Source: Paracoccaceae bacterium (GTDB lineage: Bacteria > Pseudomonadota > Alphaproteobacteria > Rhodobacterales > Rhodobacteraceae). From it: DNA of 12,892 nucleotides. A program made the translations under genes and the position numbers. Below the pieces are notes generated by a model. It saw only the letters and a list, made by a program, of their open reading frames with translations. It was not told the origin of the DNA and ran no database searches. Where the stretch lies: contig PXES01000266.1 in the NCBI GenBank assembly GCA_003564655.1, positions 1 through 12,892 of the forward strand, given 5' to 3'. Each line of letters starts with the position of its first letter. Position 1 is the first letter of the stretch. Positions 1 through 6,313 of this stretch are shown here, piece by piece.

Positions 1-264
1 AATTCGCAGCGGCTGGTCGAGGTGGGCCGCGCCAAGGGCTGCGCCTACGCGCAACTCGTGCAGCGCGCCACCGACATCGACTGGCGCGCGCTGGACGGCG
101 TGCGGTCGGTCGGCATCACGGCAGGCGCCTCTGCGCCGGAAACGCTGGTGAATGAAGTGATCGAAGCCTTCCGCGACCGCTATGATGTGACGGTCGAGCC
201 GGTCGAGACCGCGCAGGAGCGCGTCGAGTTCAAGGTGCCGCGCGTACTGCGCGAGCCTGCATGA
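1..264 (+). CDS. ispH: 4-hydroxy-3-methylbut-2-enyl diphosphate reductase, C-terminal end (partial)
   Basis: This is the last 87 codons of IspH (LytB), the iron-sulfur enzyme that makes IPP and DMAPP from HMBPP at the end of the MEP isoprenoid pathway. The frame is open from the first base. It begins with the Asn of the conserved S-x-N substrate-binding segment and continues into NSQRLVEVGRAKGC. It then carries the family signature GITAGASAPETLV, whose Ser is the other substrate-contacting residue known from the E. coli enzyme. The iron-sulfur cysteines lie upstream, outside the window. The TGA stop overlaps the ATG of the next gene as ATGA, so translation of the two is probably coupled. It leads a five-gene same-strand run. 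Seen: frame and signature. Known: the family reaction. The identification is firm although only the tail is visible. Confidence 0.95.
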   Translation, partial: NSQRLVEVGRAKGCAYAQLVQRATDIDWRALDGVRSVGITAGASAPETLVNEVIEAFRDRYDVTVEPVETAQERVEFKVPRVLREPA

Positions 265-716
265 GCGCCATCCCCCGCCCGGCGCTGGCCCTCGGGCTGG
301 CCGGGCTGCTGCCGTTTCTCTTCGGGGTGGCGACGCTCCTCTCCCCGGCCCTGGCCGAGATCACCCTGCGCCTGATCGGCCCGCGCTTTCTGGGCCCCTT
401 CGTGCTGATCAATTACGGCATGGTGATCCTGTGCTTCATGTCGGGCGTGCTCTGGGGCTTCGCCGCGCGTGGGGCCGCCGAACACCGCTGGCAGGGCTAC
501 GCGCTCTCGGTGGTGCCCGCACTCTGGGCGTTCTTCTTCGTGGGCGGCGGAGCGGTCTTTGCGCTCAACGCGCTGATCGCGGGGTTTCTGGGGCTGTTGC
601 TGATCGACGGGCATTTCGCGCGCACGGGCCTCGCGCCGGGCTGGTGGATGAAGCTGCGGCTGTTGCTGACCGCAGGCGTCGTCGCCTGTCTGGCGCTCGG
701 GCTGGCCCTGGGGTAA
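261..716 (+). CDS. DUF3429 family membrane protein
   Basis: A 151-residue, very hydrophobic protein that fits the DUF3429 family, whose function is unknown. Predicted membrane segments lie at about residues 8-30, 46-68, 80-115 and 132-150. The family-like motif YGMVILCFMSGVLWGF is at residues 52-67, and the C-terminal pattern PGWWMKLRLLLT is at about 126-137. It acts in the inner membrane by inference. The ATG sits in an ATGA overlap with the ispH stop, which fixes the start by coupling. Its own stop is followed 23 bases later by the GST gene, which has its own AAAGGAG site. Neighbour genes do not share an obvious pathway, so context gives no functional clue beyond co-transcription with ispH. 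The family call rests on recognised sequence pattern; no specific activity is claimed. Confidence 0.85.
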   Translation: MSAIPRPALALGLAGLLPFLFGVATLLSPALAEITLRLIGPRFLGPFVLINYGMVILCFMSGVLWGFAARGAAEHRWQGYALSVVPALWAFFFVGGGAVFALNALIAGFLGLLLIDGHFARTGLAPGWWMKLRLLLTAGVVACLALGLALG

Positions 717-739
717 GCGGGCCGAAAGGAGCCCTGGCG

Positions 740-1333
740 ATGATACTCTATTCCATGCCCTCCTCGGGCAACAGCTACAAGGTGCGGCTGCTGCTGGCGC
801 TGCTGGGCCGCACGGTCGAGACGGTCGATGTCGAATACGACACCCGCGCGCTGTCGGACGCCAAGTCCCGCCTGCCCTTCGGCAAGGCCCCGATGCTGGT
901 GCTGGACGACGGCACAGCGCTGCCCGAATCGAACGCGATCCTGTGCCATCTCGGCGAAGGCACACGCTTCATCCCCGCCGACCCGACCCTCCGCGCGCAG
1001 ATGCTCGCCTGGATGTTCTGGGAGCAGAACCAGCACGAGGGAGTGATCGCCGTGCGCGCGTCACTGCGCACCTACCCCCACCGCGCGGCCGAGGCCACGC
1101 CCGAGCGGCTGGCCGATCTGCTGACGCGCGGCCATGCGGTCCTGCAGGTGATGGAGGATCATCTCGCCGCCCGCGACTGGCTGGTGGGCGATAGCCCGAC
1201 ACTGGCCGATATCTGCCTCTACGCCTACACCCACAGCGCCGGGGAAAAGGGCGGCTTCGAGATGGACCGCTTCCCCGCGATCCGCAGATGGCTGGACCGC
1301 ATGGCCGCCCTGCCCGGATACGCAGCCTTATGA
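740..1333 (+). CDS. Glutathione S-transferase family protein
   Basis: A 197-residue cytosolic GST-fold protein, normal length for the bacterial family. The N-terminal thioredoxin-like half runs to about residue 78. It holds the possible active-site Ser8/Ser9 in MPSSGNSYKVR, the cis-proline in GKAPMLV (Pro51), and Glu63-Ser64 of LPESNAIL, which in this fold contact the gamma-glutamyl part of glutathione. The helical C-terminal half contains the N-capping box motif SPTLADICLYAY at 152-163. The ATG at 740 follows an AAAGGAG ribosome site by about 8 bases. A longer frame exists upstream but would overlap DUF3429 heavily and lacks GST-like sequence. Its TGA overlaps the rnhA ATG. Substrate is unknown; it could conjugate electrophiles or act as a reductase or isomerase of this superfamily. 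Confidence 0.9.
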   Translation: MILYSMPSSGNSYKVRLLLALLGRTVETVDVEYDTRALSDAKSRLPFGKAPMLVLDDGTALPESNAILCHLGEGTRFIPADPTLRAQMLAWMFWEQNQHEGVIAVRASLRTYPHRAAEATPERLADLLTRGHAVLQVMEDHLAARDWLVGDSPTLADICLYAYTHSAGEKGGFEMDRFPAIRRWLDRMAALPGYAAL

Positions 1334-1788
1334 CCGATCTCATCGCCTATACCGACGGCGCCTGTTCGGGCAATCCCGGCCCCGGCGGCTGGGGCGTTCT
1401 GATCCAGGCGCGGCGCGGCGATGCAATCGTCAAGGAACGCGAGCTTTCGGGCGGCGAGGCGCAGACCACCAACAACCGGATGGAGCTGATGGCCGCGATC
1501 ACCGCGCTGGAGACGCTCTCGCGGCCCAGCCCGGTCACGGTCGTCACCGACAGCGCCTATGTCAAGAACGGCGTCACCAGCTGGATCCACGGCTGGAAGC
1601 GCAATGGCTGGCGCACCGCCGACCGCAAGCCGGTGAAGAACGCCGAACTCTGGCAGCGCCTCGATGCCGCGCAGGCGCGCCATCAGGTCAGATGGGAATG
1701 GGTCAAGGGCCATGCCGGCCACCCCGGGAACGAACGCGCCGACGCGCTCGCCCGCGCGGGCATGGCACCCTACAAGGCCGCGACATGA
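1330..1788 (+). CDS. rnhA: Ribonuclease HI
   Basis: A 152-residue RNase HI, the usual length for the single-domain bacterial enzyme, which cleaves the RNA strand of RNA-DNA hybrids using two metal ions. All catalytic carboxylates can be placed: Asp9 in YTDGACSGNPGPGGWG, Glu52 in TNNRMELMAAI, Asp74 in TDSAYV and Asp138 in GNERADALA. The conserved His128 of KGHAGHPGNE is also present. The basic segment WIHGWKRNGWRTADRKPVKN (about 85-104) corresponds to the hybrid-binding handle. The start is fixed by the ATGA overlap with the upstream GST stop, and its own stop overlaps the TRIC gene in the same way. Nearness to ispH is, as I recall, common in alphaproteobacteria. Nothing unusual was noted in the sequence. 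Confidence 0.97.
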   Translation: MTDLIAYTDGACSGNPGPGGWGVLIQARRGDAIVKERELSGGEAQTTNNRMELMAAITALETLSRPSPVTVVTDSAYVKNGVTSWIHGWKRNGWRTADRKPVKNAELWQRLDAAQARHQVRWEWVKGHAGHPGNERADALARAGMAPYKAAT

Positions 1789-2408
1789 CACTGGTGCAGG
1801 GCCTCGACTACGCATCGGTGTTCATCTTCGCGCTGACCGGCGGGCTGGCGGCCAGCCGCGCGCAGCTCGACATCGTGGGGTTTCTGTTTCTCGGCTGCCT
1901 GACCGGCGTAGGCGGCGGCACGGTGCGCGACGTGATCCTGAACCGCGAGGCGGTGTTCTGGGTCTCGGACCCGGGCATGATCGCCTCGGCCTGCCTCGCC
2001 GCGCTGGTGATGTTCGCCACCGCCCACCGGTTCGAATCGCGCCTGCGCGCGCTGGAATGGTGCGACGCGGCGGCGCTGGCGGTGGCGGTCCCGGCAGGGG
2101 TGGGTGTGGCCATGGCGATGGGCCAGAGCGCGCCGGTGGTCGTGATCATGGGCATCGCCACCGGCACGCTGGGCGGGCTGATGCGCGATGTGGTCTGCAA
2201 CGAGCTGCCGCTGGTGCTCAAACGGGGCGAGATCTACGCCACCGCCGCCTTCGCGGGCGCGCTCGCGGGCCTGGGCGCGGCCTGGCTGACCGACGAGCGG
2301 CTGGCGATCCTTCTGGCCTGCGGGCTGGTAACATTCGCCCTGCGCGCGGGCTCGCTCGCCTTCGGCTGGCACCTGCCGGTCTATCGCCCCCGCCCGAAAC
2401 GCCCCTGA
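1785..2408 (+). CDS. TRIC-type (trimeric intracellular cation channel family) membrane protein, YicG/YadS-like
   Basis: A 207-residue inner-membrane protein of the prokaryotic TRIC/UPF0126 family. Prokaryotic relatives are homologous to animal TRIC potassium channels and are predicted to form trimeric cation pores. The internal duplication typical of the family is visible: GVGGGTVRDVILN at residues 41-53 in the first half and GTLGGLMRDVVCNE at 127-140 in the second, each a glycine-rich kinked helix followed by Arg-Asp. About seven hydrophobic segments fit (near 9-25, 30-47, 64-80, 94-112, 115-132, 150-167, 171-186). The start is the ATG overlapping the rnhA stop as ATGA. It is the last gene of the plus-strand run; a strong inverted repeat lies 48 bases downstream of its stop. 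The physiological ion and role here are unknown. Confidence 0.9.
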   Translation: MTLVQGLDYASVFIFALTGGLAASRAQLDIVGFLFLGCLTGVGGGTVRDVILNREAVFWVSDPGMIASACLAALVMFATAHRFESRLRALEWCDAAALAVAVPAGVGVAMAMGQSAPVVVIMGIATGTLGGLMRDVVCNELPLVLKRGEIYATAAFAGALAGLGAAWLTDERLAILLACGLVTFALRAGSLAFGWHLPVYRPRPKRP

Positions 2409-2420
2409 CCTGCCCCTATT

Positions 2421-2441
2421 TTCTTGCCAGAAATACTCTGG
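2421..2441. repeat. Short intergenic motif with small hairpin (possible Rhodobacteraceae-wide element)
   Basis: Just after the TRIC stop lies a T-rich stretch running into a perfect 5-bp stem, CCAGA (2427-2431) and TCTGG (2437-2441), with loop AATAC. Read on the minus strand it is GAGTATTTCTGGCAAGAAAA. From memory, variants of GAGTATTT followed by CAAGAA are scattered between genes in many Rhodobacteraceae genomes. That recollection is unverified, and the motif occurs only once in this window. Its role is unknown. Confidence 0.35.
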
Positions 2442-2455
2442 TCGCGCCGACGTAA

Positions 2456-2520
2456 AGGCCAAAGCGCCCTCTGGCCGCGCGGGTGAGTGGGCGGGGCACG
2501 GCCAGAGGGCGCTTTGGCCT
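2456..2520. terminator. Perfect 22-bp inverted repeat, likely bidirectional terminator
   Basis: Arms 2456-2477 and 2499-2520 are perfectly complementary (starting AGGCCAAAGCGCCC, ending GGGCGCTTTGGCCT), with a 21-base loop. It sits between two convergent genes, 48 bases after the TRIC stop and 50 bases after the stop of the minus-strand YeaQ-like gene. That placement suggests transcription ends here from both sides. No T-tract follows either arm, so it is not a textbook intrinsic terminator. Pausing, RNA 3'-end protection or a REP-like element are alternatives. Confidence 0.6.
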
Positions 2521-2569
2521 GTGCACAACGCAAGCTGACGCAGGCGGTCGCACCGAGCAGGCCCGCGCC

Positions 2570-2809
2570 TCAGCGCCGCCCCTGATAGAGCTTCCACAGC
2601 CACAACAGCAACAACGAGCCCAGCAGCGCCAGCACGAACGCCCCCACCCAGGTGCCCGAGCGCGACAGGATGCGAAACCCCATCCCGCCCACGATCGCAC
2701 CAAGAATGCCCACGATCATCGCGGCCGGCAGATCGGTGTTCATGCGCATCAGCCGTGTCGCGAGCACGCCCGCAAGCGCGCCCAGCACGACCAGCGCGAC
2801 GACCGGCAC
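2570..2809 (-). CDS. GlsB/YeaQ/YmgE-like small membrane protein (transglycosylase-associated family)
   Basis: A small protein, 79 residues from the chosen start, made almost wholly of hydrophobic glycine/alanine-rich helices. The first helix is VPVVALVVLGALAGVLATRL. The second contains AMIVGILGAIVGGMGFRIL. The third is AFVLALLGSLLLLWLWKLY, with a basic tail QGRR. This three-helix layout and the GILGAIVGG segment match the GlsB/YeaQ/YmgE family, often linked to general stress but without a known activity. Start: GTG at 2807-2809 gives the usual family length. A longer form from GTG at 2912-2914 would add 35 residues rich in Cys, Arg and Pro that look non-coding. No clear Shine-Dalgarno site decides it. 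The gene converges on the 22-bp hairpin. Confidence 0.72.
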   Translation of the reverse strand: MPVVALVVLGALAGVLATRLMRMNTDLPAAMIVGILGAIVGGMGFRILSRSGTWVGAFVLALLGSLLLLWLWKLYQGRR

Positions 2810-3002
2810 CGGCTCAGCCCGCCCGTGCCGCGCGTCGGCGCGCGACAGGGTAAGACAGCGGGGTAGAGGACAGCATCGGCAGGGCTCCGGCAAGGGATTG
2901 CTCAGATATTCCACAACCGCGCCTGCTGGTCCAGCCTGCGCGCGGTCCGCATGGCGCGAATCCGGGCCAAAATGCCTTCTGCCCTACAAATTCACGAGAA
3001 AA

Positions 3003-3018
3003 CCCCTAGTCTCAGGGG
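3003..3018 (+). promoter_or_regulatory. Small hairpin just before the dipeptidase start
   Basis: CCCCT (3003-3007) and AGGGG (3014-3018) can pair across a six-base loop, ending two bases before the ATG at 3020. The 3' arm is the only purine-rich, Shine-Dalgarno-like sequence near the start, but it is too close to the ATG for normal spacing. It might modulate initiation or may be chance. Confidence 0.2.
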
Positions 3019-3019
3019 C

Positions 3020-4309
3020 ATGAAACGCAGACATCTCTTGCTTGCCGGGGGGGTCGGCGCCGCGGCGGCCGCCGGGGCAGCCCTTCGCCCCCCTGCCCTC
3101 GCCGCCGTGGATCGCGGCTTCAACCGCTTCGCCATCGACCCCGAGGCGCCCGTGCCCGACGCGACGGACCGCCAGTTGCATGAGTCGCTGTTCCTCGCCG
3201 ATCTGCATGCCGATTGCCTGAAATGGGATCGCGACCTGCTGACCTGGTCCGATTATGGTCATGCCGATGTCCCGCGCCTGAAAGCGGGAAACACGGCGCT
3301 GCAGGTCTTCGCCATGGTCACGCATTCGCCGGTCAACTTTCCCTGGCGCGACTGCCTGAGCGCCGATGCCCCCAACCATGCGGCCTGGCTCGCGCTGGTC
3401 CAGGGGCGGCCCTTCCGCAGTACGCGCGGGCGTGCCTTCTACCAGATGGACCTCTTCTGGGACGCCGTGCACCGCTCACGCCTGTCGGACGGCACCGAAT
3501 TGCGGCCGATTCTGAACGCCTCGGAATTGCTGGCACTGATCGCGGCGCGCAGCGAAGGGCAGGATGTGATGGGCGGGATGCTCGCGCTCGAGGGCGGGCA
3601 TTGGGTCGGCCAGTACGACCCCGGCCCCGGCGTCGTCACCGCCGAGATCCAGCGGCTCTACGACCGGGGCCTGCGCCTGTTTGCGCCTGTGCACCGCTTC
3701 GACAACCCGCTCGGCGGCTCGTCCGAGGGCTGCGCGCGCTACGGGCTGACCCCGGCGGGCGAGGTCGCGCTGCAGGTCGCCGAGGAGCACGGCATGGTGA
3801 TCGACCTCGCCCATGCCTCGGAGGATCTGATCCAGGATGCCGCGCGCCTGCTGAAGAAACCCTTCATTGTGTCGCATACCGGTGTGCGCGCGGTCTGCGA
3901 GGGGCCGCCCTGCCTGCCCGACCGCAACATGTCGGATGATTCGATCCGCGCCGTGCTCGACAGCGGCGGGCTGATCGGCATCGGCTACTGGGGGATGGCC
4001 GTGGGCCAAGGCGTCGCCAACATCCCCCGTGTCATGGCCCATATCATGGAGATCGCTGAACAGCGCGGGCTGAACGGGGCGGACCATGTGGCGCTGGGCT
4101 CGGATTTCGACGGCTCGGTCGCCACCCAGATCAGCGCCGACGAACTTGTCGTGCTGACCGCCACGCTGCGCGCCGCCGGCTTCGACCGCGAGGTGATCGC
4201 GCGCATCGCCGGGCGCAATGTCTGCCGGCTGCTGGCCGGCAACATGCCTGGCGGCAGCCCGGCGATGGCGCGGCAGGCAGAACAGGTACTGGAAAACGGC
4301 TTCGCCTGA
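3020..4309 (+). CDS. Membrane dipeptidase family (peptidase M19) zinc hydrolase, exported
   Basis: A 429-residue M19 peptidase, the family of renal dipeptidase, which hydrolyses dipeptides (some members accept D-residues or beta-lactam-like bonds) with a two-zinc centre. Metal ligands are all recognisable: His63 and Asp65 in LADLHADCLK, the bridging Glu191 in LALEGGH, His265 in VIDLAHAS and His286 in FIVSHTGVR. The conserved acidic segment LGSDFDGS is at 360-366. The N-terminus MKRRHLLLAGG plus an alanine-rich helix ending PALAA (about residue 29) looks like a twin-arginine signal peptide, so the enzyme is probably folded first and then exported to the periplasm. I chose the ATG at 3020 because it begins this leader; an upstream in-frame start would put 23 unrelated residues before it. 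It is a stand-alone gene. Substrate is not predictable here. Confidence 0.93.
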   Translation: MKRRHLLLAGGVGAAAAAGAALRPPALAAVDRGFNRFAIDPEAPVPDATDRQLHESLFLADLHADCLKWDRDLLTWSDYGHADVPRLKAGNTALQVFAMVTHSPVNFPWRDCLSADAPNHAAWLALVQGRPFRSTRGRAFYQMDLFWDAVHRSRLSDGTELRPILNASELLALIAARSEGQDVMGGMLALEGGHWVGQYDPGPGVVTAEIQRLYDRGLRLFAPVHRFDNPLGGSSEGCARYGLTPAGEVALQVAEEHGMVIDLAHASEDLIQDAARLLKKPFIVSHTGVRAVCEGPPCLPDRNMSDDSIRAVLDSGGLIGIGYWGMAVGQGVANIPRVMAHIMEIAEQRGLNGADHVALGSDFDGSVATQISADELVVLTATLRAAGFDREVIARIAGRNVCRLLAGNMPGGSPAMARQAEQVLENGFA

Positions 4310-4423
4310 GGGGCTGTCCAACCGGCCCCGCAGCGAAGCCCGCAGGCGCGCGCAGGGCGCTACCTGACACCGGATCCCCCAACCGGTGCCCGGCGCCCGA
4401 CGCATGCCATTGGCGCCCGAAGT

Positions 4424-4462
4424 CGCACCCCGGGCGGCCAGCTTGCGCGAGTGGGGGGTGCG
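4424..4462. terminator. Inverted repeat between convergent dipeptidase and psiE-like genes
   Basis: CGCACCCC (4424-4431) and GGGGTGCG (4455-4462) form a perfect 8-bp GC-rich stem around a 23-base loop, in the 164-base gap between two genes that end towards each other. A bidirectional terminator is the natural reading. There is no T-run, and the loop is long. The rest of the gap holds only a short direct repeat, GGCGCCCGA (about 4392 and 4412), and no gene that I can see. Confidence 0.35.
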
Positions 4463-4473
4463 TCGGCGGTGCC

Positions 4474-4908
4474 TTACTCGTCGCGCTTCGATGCCGGGTC
4501 GAAATAGATCACGAGAGCGAGTGATCCGGCCAGCGCCAGAATTGCCGCAGCCAGAGCTAGGGGAAGCATGGTGTCCACGGCTTCCACATCCAGCAGGATC
4601 AGCTTCCGCACCACCGCCAGAAGACCGATGACAAGGATGATGCGCACCTGCACGAACCCCCTGTGACCCTCGATGAGCAGGATGAGGGACCGCGCCAGCT
4701 CGAGGGCGATGATCGCGGCGAGCAGCCGGTCGAACAGGGACTGAAACACATCATATGAAATATCGATATTCGGCTCGAGGGCCACGAAAAAGGTGAGCCG
4801 GACAAACGACCAGGCCGCCAGCAAGATCACAACGGCCATCGCAATCAGCAGTGCTATGGAGACAAGCCGTTCCAGATAATTGAAATAGGTCCGGACGAGT
4901 TCTTTCAT
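4474..4908 (-). CDS. PsiE-family (phosphate-starvation-inducible-like) membrane protein
   Basis: A 144-residue inner-membrane protein that resembles the PsiE family. In E. coli psiE is induced by phosphate starvation, but its molecular role is unknown. Four hydrophobic segments fit: about residues 15-35, 58-80, 88-107 and 114-135. Family-like features are the Glu within the second helix (ALELARSLILLIEGHRG) and the VRIILVIGLLAVVRKLILLD stretch ending in Arg-Lys near the membrane. The ATG at 4906-4908 begins the recognisable N-terminus MKELVRTYFNYLERLV; no strong Shine-Dalgarno site is visible. Base composition is more AT-rich than the neighbours in places (28 of 60 bases G or C at 4741-4800). 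It lies 175 bases downstream of the DUF418 gene with a hairpin between, so it probably has its own promoter, which I could not identify. Confidence 0.8.
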   Translation of the reverse strand: MKELVRTYFNYLERLVSIALLIAMAVVILLAAWSFVRLTFFVALEPNIDISYDVFQSLFDRLLAAIIALELARSLILLIEGHRGFVQVRIILVIGLLAVVRKLILLDVEAVDTMLPLALAAAILALAGSLALVIYFDPASKRDE

Positions 4909-4983
4909 GGGCCGGAGAGTAACTGACCCTGCCGCGTTGTCATCAGCCTTTTAGACAAGACAGTGTGTCCACTCGACCCCATT

Positions 4984-5026
4984 CCATGCGGGCCTTGCGC
5001 GTCGATGTCCGCGCTGTCCCGCATGG
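4984..5026 (-). terminator. 9-bp perfect inverted repeat downstream of DUF418 gene
   Basis: CCATGCGGG (4984-4992) and CCCGCATGG (5018-5026) pair perfectly across a 25-base loop, starting 57 bases beyond the DUF418 stop on the minus strand. It may end the rlmN-DUF418 transcript. No T-tract follows on the minus strand, so a factor-dependent end or another role is possible. The remaining gap to psiE holds nothing else that I recognise. Confidence 0.35.
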
Positions 5027-5083
5027 CGGCGTGCCGCGACCGCAGGCACCGAGGCGTGTGACCCTGTCGCCCGGCGGCAGCCA

Positions 5084-6313
5084 CTAGCGCCGCAGGGGCT
5101 GCCACGCCAGCCGCGTCAGGCAGCGCCACAGCCACTCCCACGGCCCCTGCCGGAAATATGTCAGCCAGACCCGCGCGAAGATCATCATCACCGCAAAGAT
5201 CGCCGCCGCGATCAGGATCACGCTGAGGGGGCCATGCCGCCCGATCTGGTTCAGCCCCCAGCCATAGAACACGACCTGCCCCAGCAGCCCGCCCATCAGA
5301 TAGCCTGTCAGCGCCATCGCCCCCAGCGGCGCCAGCCAGGCCCGCGCGCGTGCCCCGCCGCCGCTGTCGAGCCACATCGCCACCAGTGCGACATAGCCCA
5401 TGCCCACAAGCGCCTCGACATTCTTCAACAGCAGCCCCCCCGGCACCAGCACCAGCCCCGTGCGGTGGATCGCCTCGAGCGCGAGGCCACCCCCCACCAG
5501 CCCCAGCCCCAACGGCATGAGCCAGACCCGCACCTCGCCCAGCCGCGCGGGCAGATTGGCCAGCCCCGCCGCCAGCCCCACCAGAAACAGCGCCGCAAGC
5601 TGTGCATACCGGATCGCCCGCAGCCCGCGCGACTCGCCATCGGCACCGGTGAACAGCGCCCAGTTATGCGCGATGGTCACCGCGGGGCGCGGATCGGCAA
5701 AGGCGCGCAGGCTTTGCAGCTGGTCCGTCTCCAGCGGCGGGGTCGGCGCCTGGCCCAAAAGCGCATACCCCACGGGCGGCACGATCAGCAGCGCCGCCGC
5801 CAGCCCGAGGATCACCCGGATCGGCAACAGTGCCGCCACGGGCAGGAACAGCCCCAGCACGGCATAGGTGGTCAGGATATCGCCCCAGAAGAAGAACAGC
5901 GCGTTCAAGAGCCCCAAGCCATAAAGCAGCAGGATGCGCCGCAGATAGACCGCCACCCAGGGCTCGCCCCGCGCCTGCATCCGCCGCATCAGCAGCGTGA
6001 AACTGACCCCGAACATCAGCGAGAACGCCGAACGCGCCTTGCCCTCGACCAGCACCGACAGCAGATAGGCCACCACCCGGTCGGCAGGCCCATGGATCGC
6101 CGCGCGCATTTCGGGCGTCAGATAGGTCAGCCCGGCGATGGTCAGCATGTTGATGGTCAGCACCCCGATCAGCGCAGTCGCCCGTGTCGCATCCAGCGTG
6201 ACGAGGCGCTCGGCGGCGCGCGCCCGCTTGTCGGAGGACCGGGCGCTCTGGCGGTGGGCGTGCTGGGGCGAGGCGCACCTCCTTTCGGCGAGCCCGGGCG
6301 CGGCGCGTCTCAG
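5084..6313 (-). CDS. DUF418 domain-containing membrane protein (YeiB-like); start unresolved
   Basis: A multi-pass inner-membrane protein of the DUF418/YeiB type, of unknown function. The N-terminal signature ERLVTLDATRATALIGVL matches the family's LDALRGFALLGIL motif. The segment EGKARSAFSLMFGVSFTLLM is the usual second conserved block. The C-terminal DUF418 domain includes GAMALTGYLMGGLLGQVVF and ends GPWEWLWRCLTRLAW. Around ten hydrophobic segments are visible. Start: an excellent AAGGAGGT site lies at about 6277-6284, but the in-frame codons expected to initiate behind it (6265-6271) are CCC, TCG and CAG. No in-frame ATG, GTG or TTG occurs between the rlmN stop and the conserved motif. 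The extent given uses a CTG overlapping the rlmN stop; the first normal codon is GTG at 6163, inside the conserved motif. It directly follows rlmN and is probably co-transcribed. Confidence 0.8.
   Translation of the reverse strand: MRRAAPGLAERRCASPQHAHRQSARSSDKRARAAERLVTLDATRATALIGVLTINMLTIAGLTYLTPEMRAAIHGPADRVVAYLLSVLVEGKARSAFSLMFGVSFTLLMRRMQARGEPWVAVYLRRILLLYGLGLLNALFFFWGDILTTYAVLGLFLPVAALLPIRVILGLAAALLIVPPVGYALLGQAPTPPLETDQLQSLRAFADPRPAVTIAHNWALFTGADGESRGLRAIRYAQLAALFLVGLAAGLANLPARLGEVRVWLMPLGLGLVGGGLALEAIHRTGLVLVPGGLLLKNVEALVGMGYVALVAMWLDSGGGARARAWLAPLGAMALTGYLMGGLLGQVVFYGWGLNQIGRHGPLSVILIAAAIFAVMMIFARVWLTYFRQGPWEWLWRCLTRLAWQPLRR
6277..6284 (-). promoter_or_regulatory. Strong Shine-Dalgarno sequence with no ordinary start codon behind it
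   Basis: On the minus strand, AAGGAGGT, a near-perfect anti-16S match, lies about 26 bases after the rlmN stop, where the DUF418 ribosome site is expected. The bases at normal spacing contain no ATG, GTG or TTG in the DUF418 frame. A GTG overlaps the site itself (6276-6278) but is in another frame and has no spacing. This site is why I think the true start lies near 6268-6271 and that the codon is altered or misread. Confidence 0.6.

Noticed and set aside
2810..2914. Upstream extension of the YeaQ-like protein to GTG 2912-2914
   Set aside because: The added 35 residues are Cys/Arg/Pro-rich with no resemblance to the family; the shorter GTG start gives normal length.
6276..6278. GTG as start of a 204-codon minus-strand frame (to 5664)
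   Set aside because: It overlaps the Shine-Dalgarno sequence itself and reads an Arg/Ala/Gly-rich product out of frame with DUF418.
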